Source of the DNA: Blastobasis lacticolella
Taxonomy: Eukaryota > Arthropoda > Insecta > Lepidoptera > Blastobasidae
Direction: 5' to 3'
DNA length: 64,000 nucleotides
NCBI GenBank assembly: GCA_905147135.1
Contig: LR990054.1
Coordinates: 16,591,001 to 16,655,000, forward strand
Shown: positions 56,437-64,000 of the stretch, in pieces
Position numbering within the stretch: position 1 is the stretch's first letter
Layout of the letters: each line of letters starts with the position of its first letter
Notes under the pieces: generated by a model
Seen by the model: the letters and a program-made list of their open reading frames with translations, nothing else
The model's database searches: none
What the model was told of the DNA's origin: nothing
Position numbers and translations under genes: made by a program

Positions 56437-56752
56437 ATGTACGAGCCTAGGGCCGTGAAATCGACTAAGAGTCGGCAGGAGATGTTGAATGTGGGTGATG
56501 CCAAGAAAGATGGTGGTATGGGCAAGGTTCAGTCACATTTTCTGGTGGCTTCTGACAAACTGGACAAGGTTACAAGAAGGGTGATAGCGCCGTACGCGCA
56601 AATAGAACGAAAAGGTCTGAAGGAAGAAGCGGCTAAAGAGGGCACGTATTTGGACATCAATCGATTCACTGTGTTTTTGGATGACGTGGTCGATTTGGAC
56701 TCGCTTCTGTACGAAACGGCGATGGTGTTGAGGACTGTCACTAACAGTTCCG
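56437..56752 (+). CDS. PDE10A: PDE10-type phosphodiesterase, exon with N-terminus and start of GAF-A
   Basis: First of six recognised exons of a dual-GAF class I cyclic-nucleotide phosphodiesterase. The enzyme hydrolyses 3',5'-cAMP and cGMP; its tandem GAF domains regulate the catalytic domain, which is not in this window. Residues 1-85 form a basic N-terminal region that ends in a helix; GAF-A begins about residue 88 with DSLLYETAMVLRTVTNSSG, matching the family's LLYE...I...T motif. The exon ends in phase 1 at g|gttggt. The start used is ATG 56,437. The frame remains open upstream and a possible acceptor (tttcag at 56,388-56,393) exists, so further 5' exons are possible. PDE11 and PDE5 share this architecture; PDE10 is preferred from the short N-terminus and GAF spacing. 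Confidence 0.83.
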
Positions 56753-56774
56753 GTTGGTATAATAAATCTTCTTA

Positions 56775-57165
56775 TCCTCAATATCCCGGTTGTGCTCTCG
56801 CGCCCGAAGGCCCGAGATCCGTCTTGACAAACGTCCATGATTTTTATTAAAGTTATACGGCAGAGAAACAGACAAGCTGGCCACCTAATGGAAAGTGGTC
56901 ACCGCCGCCGCCTATGGATTTGACAGATCTTATGGTACAGCAACCTGTTAGGGGGACCTGATGAGATGGAATCATGATTACACATTTAGCCGCCTGAATG
57001 TGTAAGTTTCACGATGTTTTCTCTCGCCGTAAGAACATCAGTTAGTGTCCAATTAGGTACAATTACAACACAGAAAAAGTGTTTGGCACTGGGAATCGAA
57101 CTCGGCACCTCCTGCTTATAAGGTCGACCCACTAGCCATTAGGCCACTGATGCACAGAATTTTAC
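56775..57165 (-). mobile_element. SINE family A with internal LINE-tail insertion, minus strand
   Basis: Minus-strand head relic (gtggcctaatggctagtggg, then gtgccgagttcgattccca) and body words at 56,960-57,050. The 3' end cgggccttcgggcgcgagag is at 56,795-56,815. Between them, 56,845-56,925 is a minus-strand LINE tail (ggaaagtggtcaccgccgcc). It inserts only 20 bp downstream of the PDE10 donor. Confidence 0.7.
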
Positions 57166-57254
57166 ACGGGCCGACGGAAGATAGTAATTTTTAGGTAAGT
57201 ACCGAGCAAAGTTCTTTAAAGTTAAAATAAAGCTTGCTCTCTTTCATGTTGCAG

Positions 57255-57353
57255 GCGTTTTTGTGTATATTGTAAATAAGGTAAACAATGAAATTGTCAT
57301 GATGCCCCAAAATACGAAGAATCCCGAGCGACACGAAGTCAACATACCAATTG
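57255..57353 (+). CDS. PDE10A: PDE10-type phosphodiesterase, GAF-A exon 2
   Basis: 99 bp between catgttgcag and gttagt, entering and leaving in phase 1. The joined codon is G|GC (Gly106). It encodes VFVYIVNKVNNEIVMMPQNT followed by KNPERHEVNIPI, corresponding to the GAF-A strand region [20 protein letters not shown] of vertebrate PDE10A. No open frame of this length would be noticed alone; the call rests on splice phase and alignment. Confidence 0.83.
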
Positions 57354-57408
57354 GTTAGTGCGATATTAGTAGTGGAGTCACTTATTATCTACGACACGTA
57401 CACCGAAT

Positions 57409-57655
57409 TTGCCTGGACAAGGGAAAAGAGGCCGGCCCAAGAAGCGAATTGTAAAAGTTGTTAAGGATGCGGGCAATACACTCACCAACGAGGATTCCAA
57501 ACCGAGCGAAATGAAACAGCAACGTGTTATAGAGGTGGGCAATGCATTGGCAATACCCCCGGTGTTGTTAATGTCTATTGGTAGCGGTTTCCATCAGGCG
57601 GCCCGCTTGTCTGTTTGTTTTGTTGCCCACTGTAGATATGACATAAAAAAGGTAC
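57409..57655 (+). repeat. LINE fragments in PDE10 intron
   Basis: 57,409-57,525 encodes GQGKRGRPKKRIVKVVKDAG, a non-LTR reverse-transcriptase C-terminal relic (GRPKKRW..V.KD type). It is followed at 57,515-57,650 by the LINE 3' end gtgttatagaggtgggcaat with a shortened tail. Confidence 0.6.
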
Positions 57656-57945
57656 CTACTTACACTGCCACAGTACCTACTACATATCCTGCATGCACTA
57701 CCCATCTAGCTATACCTATGGCACAATACAGTATTGGCTTGTCCTCGGGCGCGCATGGCTGTCAACACTCAGGTCATGTGTGTGGTCGCTGCTGTAAAAC
57801 CAGGCTACACAGAAGTTGCAGTGGTGGTAATGAGTGGCCCTTTCAAAATATACCTATTGCACAATATCATCGAGTATTTTTTCGTAACTGGTTACGAAAA
57901 ACGGTTAACACTTACGCGGATCATTGGGCACTCCTTCCCACACAG

Positions 57946-58148
57946 GTGAGGGCAAAGTCGCCGCGGCCCACGTAGCCGCCACCAAGGAGTTCTTGCTCCT
58001 GGAGGACGTGCAAAGAGACCGCAGATTCGCCGAGGGTCTGAAGTGGATTGACGCGAAGGTGGCACTGTGTATGCCCGTCGTTAAACCTGATGGCGATTGC
58101 TACGCCGTGCTGGAGCTTTACAGGACTTACCCCGAGCCGTATGACAAT
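57946..58148 (+). CDS. PDE10A: PDE10-type phosphodiesterase, GAF-A exon 3
   Basis: Acceptor ttcccacacag in phase 1 (G|GT), donor gtaggt in phase 0. It encodes EGKVAAAHVAATKEFLLLED, then VQRDRRFAEGLKWIDAKVAL, then CMPVVKPDGDCYAVLELYRT. These match the GAF-A landmarks of the family: V(A/S)A.VA..., LL.ED...D.RF, ..LC.P(I/V)V...G...(G/A).LELYR. Residues about 139-206 of the predicted protein. Confidence 0.9.
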
Positions 58149-58189
58149 GTAGGTGTGCAAATTATTTATATTAGGTGTAGTATATGTAT

Positions 58190-58605
58190 CTGTATATGTA
58201 TTAAATAGCGAAGAGGGAAGCGACACCGATGTGTTACCACTGCGGTGCTGCCGAAGATTCGGCGCAGCACACCCTAGAAGTGTGCGATGCATCCGCTGAT
58301 GTAATCAGACGTAGACGCACGGGGCCAAGGCGAAGGCGATACAACCGTCTCCTTCCTATTTCCTAGTGGAACCAGCGGGGAAGAGACGGGGGTCTCTTTC
58401 CTTGCATTGCACGGTTCCACATGACTGGGAGACGTCCTAGTGTATCAGGACGTTTCCTGTATGTGTTGACTGACCCAACACTGCTTGGGTTTACGCTGGA
58501 ACACCATAGCGAAAACTATGTAGTAGGTCCTATGGTGTTCTGTTAAAAAACGGCTGTGGATACATAGAGGGGTTTTAGTGGGTAGGGTCCTTCCGGGCAA
58601 TCCCA
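58190..58605 (+). mobile_element. R1-type LINE 3' end with RT zinc finger relic
   Basis: The frame reads MCYHCGAAEDSAQHTLEVC, the C-terminal CCHC zinc finger of R1/Jockey-group reverse transcriptases. About 300 bp of 3' untranslated sequence follows, with an inverted motif (ggaacaccatagcgaaaact and tatggtgttctgtt). It is inserted just after the PDE10 donor at 58,149. Confidence 0.75.
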
Positions 58606-58667
58606 CATGTCCACCGTCATTCCCCCGGGTGACGTGGTATCTTTAGAAGATTTCCACTCATAAAAAA

Positions 58668-58900
58668 TAAAAAAAAAATGGTGTAGTATATATGCCGTCT
58701 GATCTGTCGGCGAAACGTATCATCGAATGGGTTCCACCTGACGCAAAAAGACGCCGTGGTCGGCCTCGAAAAAGATGGCACGACGTAATAGCGGCGTATA
58801 CAAACGAGTGCAGTGACCTGACAACAAATAGGTCTGAGTGAAAAAATGGGAGAGCGGTCTTTGCCCTGCAGTAGGACACTGACGGTTGTTAAAAAAATGG
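58668..58900 (+). mobile_element. RTE/Proto-type RT C-terminal fragment
   Basis: Encodes SAKRIIEWVPPDAKRRRGRP, then RKRWHDVIAAYTNECSDLTT and FALQ, the usual C-terminus of RTE-like RT (GRP..RW.D), after an A-rich run at 58,664-58,679. Confidence 0.65.
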
Positions 58901-58967
58901 TATGTAGAAGTCTTTGATTATGAATACCTAAGAAGCAATAGGGTAGACCGTGGTCGAAGATGGCCGT

Positions 58968-59248
58968 GTGGTGTCTGGCAGAGTAGAATCGCACTAACCT
59001 TTTGCACTCGTGGGTGTCGTTGCAGGCGGCTAATGTTTTTGTGGCAACAGGTCTAGCGTCCCCGTAGTCCAGAAAATAGGCAACGGCGTTTTTAATTTTT
59101 TTATACTTGCTTCACTGAGATCTCCAACCCGCCGACCAAGCGAAGAGATTATGGCATTAACCTCCCCTCTCCTGGGAGAGGCCTTTAGTCCTGTGGACTG
59201 TTATAGGCTATACTTCAGTCCTGCAGTGGGCTGTGATGATGATGAATA
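58968..59248 (+). repeat. RTE-like LINE 3' end, plus strand
   Basis: Copy of the 2,973 family, gtgtggtgtctggcagagta to ggctgtgatgatgatg, with an extra ctataggctatacttcagtc near the end. Confidence 0.65.
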
Positions 59249-59254
59249 GGGTAG

Positions 59255-59483
59255 AAGAGCGTCGGTGGCCTGATGGCTAGTTGGTCCACCTTGTAAGAGA
59301 GAGGTTCCGAGCTCGATCCCCAGTGCAGCCATGTATCAATGACCTTTTTATGAGTTATGTCCATTAGTTTATCTCTTACCGTGAGAGAAAACATCGTGAT
59401 GAAACCTGCACTCTCAGGCGACTGAATGTGTAACCATGATCCAATCTTCCAGGGTTAACAGGGTGACGGAGGTCAGATGGCAA
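59255..59483 (+). mobile_element. SINE family A, 5' two thirds
   Basis: Head gagcgtcggtggcctgatgg with a B-box relic (gagctcgatccccagt), then gagttatgtccattagttta, catcgtgatgaaacctgcac and gtaaccatgatccaatctt. Truncated after gtcagatggc, followed by an A run. Confidence 0.75.
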
Positions 59484-59914
59484 AAAAAAACGAGGTGCCT
59501 CACATCCCCTTGCAGTTTCGCTTTTCAGCCCCATTAAAGTCACCTTTCTATTTCGTGACTATAATGTTGCTGAAATCTACTACAATGCGACTATAACGTC
59601 TAATATCATTACACAGAGGAATTTTTCTCGTACTTGACGACGTAGGATAACCTACGGCGCCCTCACAGTCAATTAGGTACGTAATCTTTAATTCTTTCGG
59701 ATGTGTATTTAGGCTAAAGAAAGTTTGGTCTATGTCTATGTTACACCGCTAAAGCATTTTTTGAATATAAGTGGCCCAGTTAGTATCTATTTTCTAAGTC
59801 AATTATTAATACAAAATGTTTGCATGTCACTTCTGACTACTATATGACCTGTAATATATGTACCATATTTAAAGCAAATAAATGGAAATTGGAATTGAAA
59901 TAATGATTGCCCAG

Positions 59915-60088
59915 AACATCCTGTACTCGGTGGTCTCCGTGGCCTGCTGGGCGGGCGCGGCGGCGCATCAAGCGCAGGCGCGCATCACGCTGCAGCGCAC
60001 CGCGCACCTCAACCACGAGCTGCGGTCGCTGCTGCAGAACTACTTCTGTGATCTGGCGTCCATCGACACTATGCTCACTGATATGCTG
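59915..60088 (+). CDS. PDE10A: PDE10-type phosphodiesterase, end of GAF-A and linker helix
   Basis: 58 codons, phase 0 on both sides, from the acceptor gattgcccag (59,905-59,914) to the donor gtaatt. It encodes NILYSVVSVACWAGAAAHQA, completing GAF-A, and then a long helix, LNHELRSLLQNYFCDLASID, that links GAF-A to GAF-B. The spacing from LELYR to AHQ is within one residue of vertebrate PDE10A, which supports this acceptor; an earlier in-frame ATG at 59,882 sits behind a stop and has no AG. The exon is very GC-rich relative to its intron. Confidence 0.88.
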
Positions 60089-60118
60089 GTAATTATGACT
60101 ATGATGATTTTATTTATA

Positions 60119-60323
60119 AAATTCAAAATTTCTTTATTGATTAGGACATTAAATATCTCTTTCAATCGTCAAAAAGGAGGGGCGTAGGAAAGTAGGAAGG
60201 AAACACACAGTGACACGCTGACCGCCCTATAGCCGTAGATAACGTATCCCTCGCAAACCACAACCGAACCGTGCTCGACAATGCCAGGCAGAGCCGGAAC
60301 GCTATATTATATTATATAGATAG
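60119..60323. repeat. 200-bp dispersed repeat, near-identical to 38,513-38,712
   Basis: Same start (aattcaaaatttctttattg), body and tatattatattatata tail. It begins 30 bp after the PDE10 donor. Confidence 0.8.
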
Positions 60324-60522
60324 GTATATAGTTAATTATAACATTTGTATGCCCAGAATTGGGGTTAACACAGATATACTTACAAACATTATAATATCTT
60401 GATAAATATGTATGCTTGCCTGTGTTAAAAATAAATGCCTTTGACTTTGATTTAATTTGAAGATAGCAAATCTTCCACTGTGATACTGCAAGGCAATTGG
60501 CGCACGGAACCGGGACTGTACA

Positions 60523-60860
60523 GAGGAGCGTCGGTGGCCTTGTGGTACAGGTATCCGACTCGCAAGAGAGGTACCGGGTTCGACTCCCATTGCAACAATG
60601 TACCAATGACTTTTTTCTGAGTTATGTACATTAGTTGAACACCAACCGATGCTCTTACGGTGAGGAAAAACATTGTGATGAAACCTGCACATTCAGGCGA
60701 CTGAATGTATAACCATGGTCCGTTCTCGTCAGGTTTCTATAGTATCAAGGTCGCGGAGGTCAGATGGCAGTCGCTCCACTGTAGTTACCTGATCTGACAA
60801 AATCTGGCTCATAGTCAAGGCGGACCCCGGGCCCCCGTGCGCGAGAGCACTACTGGGAGA
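60523..60860 (+). mobile_element. SINE family A, full length
   Basis: Head gagcgtcggtggccttgtgg and ggtaccgggttcgactccca, then gagttatgtacattagttga, gatgctcttacggtgaggaa, gatgaaacctgcacattcag, gtagttacctgatctgacaa and gcgcgagagcactactggga. The order and length match 20,377-20,722 on the opposite strand. Confidence 0.85.
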
Positions 60861-60879
60861 TTATAATATAACGCCTTCG

Positions 60880-61030
60880 TGGTTGCGGGACCGACAACCA
60901 AAGTTGGCAAACAAGCGTGTGTGAGTCCCGGTAAATGTAATAATAAATGCACGCAGCGTCCGGGAACTGGATGGGTGACCGTTTCGTACTTTGAAATTAG
61001 TTAATCTTCAGCACTGCAACGAACTCGCCA
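60880..61030 (+). repeat. Repeat with 5S-rRNA-like internal box
   Basis: The text gcgtccgggaactggatggg followed by tgaccg resembles the internal control region of 5S rRNA genes (ggatgggtgaccg). The rest does not fold or align as a 5S gene, and no second copy is found in this window. Confidence 0.35.
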
Positions 61031-61035
61031 CTTGT

Positions 61036-61628
61036 TATACTTTGTCAAATATAGGATGATAATTTTGACAGTTCACAGTAGGGATGGGGTAGTGTAAAAT
61101 CGTTAACGACTCTATTCCATCATCGATTATCATTGTCATAGAACTTGGAATCGATTGTTGCATGGTTATTCAGTACGTGTTATACAAAATAAACTATTTA
61201 TTTTCTTTTGAATTAATAATTTATTAATACGAAAATAAAATCCTTCCACAACGACGATTTCGACACGTGCGTATTTTTATTTGGTCAGCCAGCATATTCC
61301 GTAGAATACGTGCGAGTCGAAATCGTTGTTGTGAAAGGTTTCTTACTGTGAAATCCAAACAAGGAATAAGAGTTATAGTTGCTAAAAATAATTTAATTAT
61401 CTAATGTCAATTTTAAATGTTCGATTATTTTATTTTATTACCGATTTTCGATTGTCTGTTGTTATTCGTTATTCGTGGCACATCACTAAAGGGGCGGGCC
61501 TGTCTATGAAGTATGACATTATGCGTAGAACATTTTATCGAAAAAAAACAAGAAACTTTATAGGCGTGCGCCAAGGACCAATAATTAGTAAGTTGTCAAA
61601 ATTATCATCCTATTTTAGACAAAGCATA
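61036..61628. mobile_element. 593-bp MITE with 35-40 bp TIRs
   Basis: Ends tatactttgtcaaatatagg and tatgctttgtctaaaatagg (reverse complement of the right end). Unsplit counterpart of 50,061-50,860 and the key for recognising the nested insertion there. Confidence 0.9.
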
Positions 61629-61722
61629 GGTATGCCTCATAATACCGTTATGGGAACTCGTCTCGGAACACTCTCTTATAGTTTTGACTCTCGGAGAGGA
61701 GCGACCACCTTTAAAACACACC

Positions 61723-61981
61723 ACATCATCACAGCCCGTAACAGTCCACTGTAGGATTTAGGGCCTCTCCCACGAAAGGGGAGGTTATTGCCATAATCTC
61801 CACGCTTGGCAGGCGGGTTGGAAATCGCAGTGTTTAAATATAACAATGGAAAATGCTGCTGCCCATTTTCCAGACTACGGAGACTTTTGATCTTTAGCCT
61901 CGAAAACATTAGTCGCCTTGTACGACACCCATGAGTGTAAGGGGTTGGTGCTATTCTACTCTGCCGGACACCACACGGCCA
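61723..61981 (-). repeat. RTE-like LINE 3' end, minus strand
   Basis: Copy of the 2,973 family with a leading catcatcacagcccgtaaca and a final ccggacaccacacggccaac. Confidence 0.7.
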
Positions 61982-62029
61982 ACACACCACACGTTGCGAT
62001 AATAATACCGTGGCAATGCAAATCAAATC

Positions 62030-62240
62030 AAATTCATTTGCATTCATGTACAGGTCTTACAAGATATTAACACGATCGTACATATAGTATATTATTATAA
62101 CGACATGCCTGCATCTAGTCTATACCCTTCTAATATTATATTTATTTATTTATTAAATCTTCATGCACAAAATAGTACGAAGGCGGACTTAAAGCTAAAA
62201 TAGCCTTATCTACCAGTCAATCAGGAGATAAAGCCTTATA
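62030..62240 (-). repeat. LINE 3' untranslated tail, minus strand
   Basis: Starts with an aatcaaatcaaattc-type tail and holds tatttatttatttattaaat, gcggacttaaagctaaaata and ccagtcaatcaggagataaa, the antisense of a Jockey-type 3' untranslated region. It runs to within 60 bp of the next PDE10 exon. Confidence 0.5.
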
Positions 62241-62296
62241 TCATGTCTTTATACTTCTATCTCCGCCAAGAGACCTCTGTAATCCCTTCCCGTCAG

Positions 62297-62445
62297 GCGG
62301 TGGTAAAGTCCTTCATGGGCGCGATGCGCAGCAGCTTTTACATCCTGGACCGCGACACGCTCACCGACAAGATCCAGGCCGACATGTGGGACGACGGCTG
62401 GCTCGGCGAGAAGACAACCATGCCCAGGAAGAAGATCAAAATACA
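62297..62445 (+). CDS. PDE10A: PDE10-type phosphodiesterase, GAF-B exon 1
   Basis: Acceptor aatcccttcccgtcag, phase 0; donor gtaagt after ...ATACA, phase 2. It encodes AVVKSFMGAMRSSFYILDRD, then TLTDKIQADMWDDGWLGEKT and PRKKIKI. This matches the start of GAF-B (AK.L..A.R...F.(V/L)D......D....) between the linker helix and the conserved I..G(I)AG segment. Confidence 0.85.
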
Positions 62446-62454
62446 GTAAGTCCG

Positions 62455-62660
62455 GGGTTCCATGGGGATCCGTGGCTATGGTAGGGGTCTGGTTTGGACT
62501 ATGACATGGGATCGTTCAAGAGGTATATTAGAGGTCTCTTTAGAGGCGGGCAACGCATTGGTGACTCCTCTGGTGTTGCTGATGTCCATAGGCGGCGGTG
62601 ACCACTTTCCATCAGGTGGCCCGCTTGCCTGTTTGTCTGCTGAGTAACATAAAAAACAAG
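62455..62660 (+). repeat. CR1-like LINE 3' end in PDE10 intron
   Basis: Contains tttggactatgacatgggat, cgttcaagaggtatattaga and gtgaccactttccatcaggt. Same family as 4,900-5,035; it begins about 10 bp after the donor. Confidence 0.7.
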
Positions 62661-62809
62661 GGGGCCTAACAGTCAAATTTTTAACACTCGACGGAAAGAG
62701 AGAGGGTTGTGGCTTTGTGTTTGTCTGTTTACAGAATCGTAGATCCCTAACGGATGGACTGATATCGATTCGATTTTTCTATATTTGAAAGCCAGTTTAT
62801 TCGAAAGAT

Positions 62810-62868
62810 ACTAGCTTTCTTTAATATCGAAAAGAACACTTTTCTTTTCGATATTAAAAAAAGCTAGT
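62810..62868. repeat. 25-bp inverted repeat
   Basis: Arms 62,810-62,834 and 62,844-62,868 match 24 of 25 (ctagctttctttaatatcga and complement) around a 9-nt loop. Confidence 0.8.
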
Positions 62869-62954
62869 AACTTTAATGTGTCTAAAAAGCGAAACTGCCA
62901 AGGGGATGTAAGGACATAAGAGTAAGTACTATCGCTACAAAAAGACGAAGTTTA

Positions 62955-63312
62955 AGAGAGGTAGGGCATAGAAGAGAGGTAGGGCATAGCGGGGTATCCC
63001 GTTCGAATTGGAGCCGCCCGACTGGGGAAGTACCTCCACCTTACAGAATACCGCAGCTAAACAATACTCTTTTAAATAGTATTGTGTTTCTGCCGGTGCG
63101 TAAGGTTTCCAGTGCTCCATGGGGTGGGGATTCGGTGAACCGTGGCTTTGGCAGTGGAGGGACAATTGCCTTTTTGCTGCCAGAGTAACGTGTTATAGAG
63201 GTGGGCAACGCATTGGCGATACTCTCGGTATTGCTAATGTCTATAGGCAGTGGTGACCAGTTTTCATCAGGTGGCCCGCTTGCCTGTTTGCCTATCGCAT
63301 GACATAAAAAAA
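62955..63312 (+). mobile_element. LINE 3' end with A-tail and short 5' duplication
   Basis: Family of 23,853. The first 21 bp (agagaggtagggcata) occur twice in tandem at 62,954 and 62,974. It then runs to gacat plus an A run at about 63,312. Confidence 0.75.
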
Positions 63313-63627
63313 AAAACGATGAAACTTTTTTTTTGTGCCATGTTGTGCACGGGTCGACCAACGTTTTGTGTGTCTCTTAAACGCCTACTTATTATAATTT
63401 ACTGTACTCACCTTAGGTTAAGGATGTAATGTAGACCCGAATAAAGTGCTGTCTATGTAGACACACTACTATCGCTGCCGAGTGGATACTTTCTTATACT
63501 CAATGACGTTGAATAACCTACACCGCCCTTACAGTTCTATAAATGCTTAGGATTTGCGTGAACTTAAGCGTCGGCTTTTAGTGCATTCGGGCATATATGT
63601 TTTTAATAATACCTATCTCACCTTTAG

Positions 63628-63797
63628 TCTAGGTACCGAGAAGTCGCCAGCAGCCCTCGTCGCCAAGACTGGCCAGATGCTGAATGTGAGGGACGCCTAC
63701 AAAGACTCGCGGTTCTCTCGCGACATAGACCCCACGACGGGCACCGTGGTGCGGGCGTGCCTCGCCTCGCCTATTATGGACAAGTCGGGAGTCATTG
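63628..63797 (+). CDS. PDE10A: PDE10-type phosphodiesterase, GAF-B exon 2 (last in window)
   Basis: The acceptor ctatctcacctttag is chosen over a nearer ctag because only it keeps frame with the phase-2 donor at 62,446 (codon CA|T). It encodes LGTEKSPAALVAKTGQMLNV, then RDAYKDSRFSRDIDPTTGTV and PIMDKSGVIG. These are the GAF-B landmarks: VA.TG..LN..DAY.D.RF...D..TG...(R/K)..L..P(I)....VIG. It ends in phase 1 at gttagt. The usual GIAG before the VA.TG motif is changed to SPAA, so the loop differs from vertebrate PDE10A. The rest of GAF-B and the HD-type catalytic domain lie beyond the window. Confidence 0.92.
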
Positions 63798-63837
63798 GTT
63801 AGTGAACTTAGTGGCAATTATGTTCTTCGAAAAGGAC

Positions 63838-64000
63838 TTTCAATCTGGCGCCCACAACACAATTCCGCCATCGCACCATGCGCCGTGGGCTGAGCACGCG
63901 AAGGTTCGAAAGAACGTTTCTCGGTCGTACGATTCGGATGTGGACTGAGCTCCAAGCCAAAGTGTTTGGTTTGAACTATGATATGGGATCGTTCTAGTGG
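63838..64000 (+). mobile_element. CR1-like LINE fragment, broken
   Basis: Same RT C-terminal section as 4,700-4,900 (cacaattccgccatcgcacc, cgaaggttcgaaagaacgtt, cgattcggatgtgg) with an internal loss around ctgagcacgcg and frameshifts. It continues to the window edge. Confidence 0.75.

Noticed and set aside
57409..57975. 188-codon plus frame as a gene with an AT-hook (KRGRPKK)
   Set aside because: It is a chain of a LINE RT relic, a LINE tail and intron sequence running into the PDE10 exon in another frame.
59907..60092. Arginine-rich plus frame over the PDE10 linker exon
   Set aside because: Shadow frame; the +1-shifted real frame matches GAF-A and has the splice phases.
1..64000. CRISPR arrays, bacterial operons, insertion sequences or prophage genes
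   Set aside because: No regularly spaced identical repeats, no ribosome-binding-site-led gene chains and no long unspliced genes; the window is clearly eukaryotic.
1..64000. LTR retrotransposon or integrated virus
   Set aside because: No long terminal repeats with TG..CA ends, no gag-pol frames and no viral protein motifs recognised; the direct-repeat pair at 12,753/13,270 is too short and lacks primer-binding-site features.

Overview
The window looks like nuclear DNA from a lepidopteran (moth or butterfly). The evidence is AT-rich sequence, spliced animal genes with GT-AG introns, and dense TE-derived repeats: tRNA-derived SINEs, 3' ends of CR1/Jockey-, RTE- and R1-like LINEs, and many short inverted-repeat (MITE-type) elements. 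Nothing prokaryotic is present. Protein assignments come from reading the translations and checking splice phase; no database was searched.

Three animal genes are recognisable. (1) A Popeye-domain gene runs on the minus strand. Its first coding exon is at 47,742-48,254 and its second at 2,796-2,953, so one intron of about 44.8 kb covers 70% of the window. The rest of the gene lies left of position 1. (2) An ashwin (C2orf49-like) gene of three coding exons lies on the plus strand at 52,706-54,554 and is complete, 155 aa. (3) The 5' part of a PDE10-type dual-GAF cyclic-nucleotide phosphodiesterase runs on the plus strand in six exons from 56,437 to 63,797 and leaves the window inside GAF-B, before the catalytic domain. 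A fourth, tentative two-exon gene of 81 aa (52,014-52,491, minus) would be transcribed divergently from ashwin, 214 bp away. Popeye proteins are known to bind cAMP and PDE10 hydrolyses cAMP/cGMP, so the two flanking genes belong to the same signalling theme. Any link from their proximity is inference.

Layout: 1-7,889 holds Popeye exon 2, a broken copy of that exon joined to a dispersed repeat, and LINE debris. 7,890-23,370 (unit A) and 23,413-37,619 (unit B) are two direct copies of a 14-15.5 kb segment with no recognisable gene, joined by a 47-bp end of a MITE. 37,620-47,741 is more repeat-rich intron. 47,742-49,120 is Popeye exon 1 and its 5' flank. 49,121-51,298 is a nest of transposable elements. 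52,014-64,000 is the gene-dense end, with TE insertions in every larger intron.

The strongest unusual signals are in the A/B pair. The copies differ by clean transposon presence/absence with target-site duplications: a 785-bp foldback element with a 9-bp TSD, a mariner-like MITE with TA, a hAT-like element with an 8-bp TSD, a SINE with an 18-bp TSD and an RTE tail with an 11-bp TSD. Unit B carries what looks like a hAT excision footprint. The pair is either a real recent tandem duplication inside the Popeye intron or two haplotypes wrongly placed end to end by the assembler. The sequence alone cannot fully decide this.
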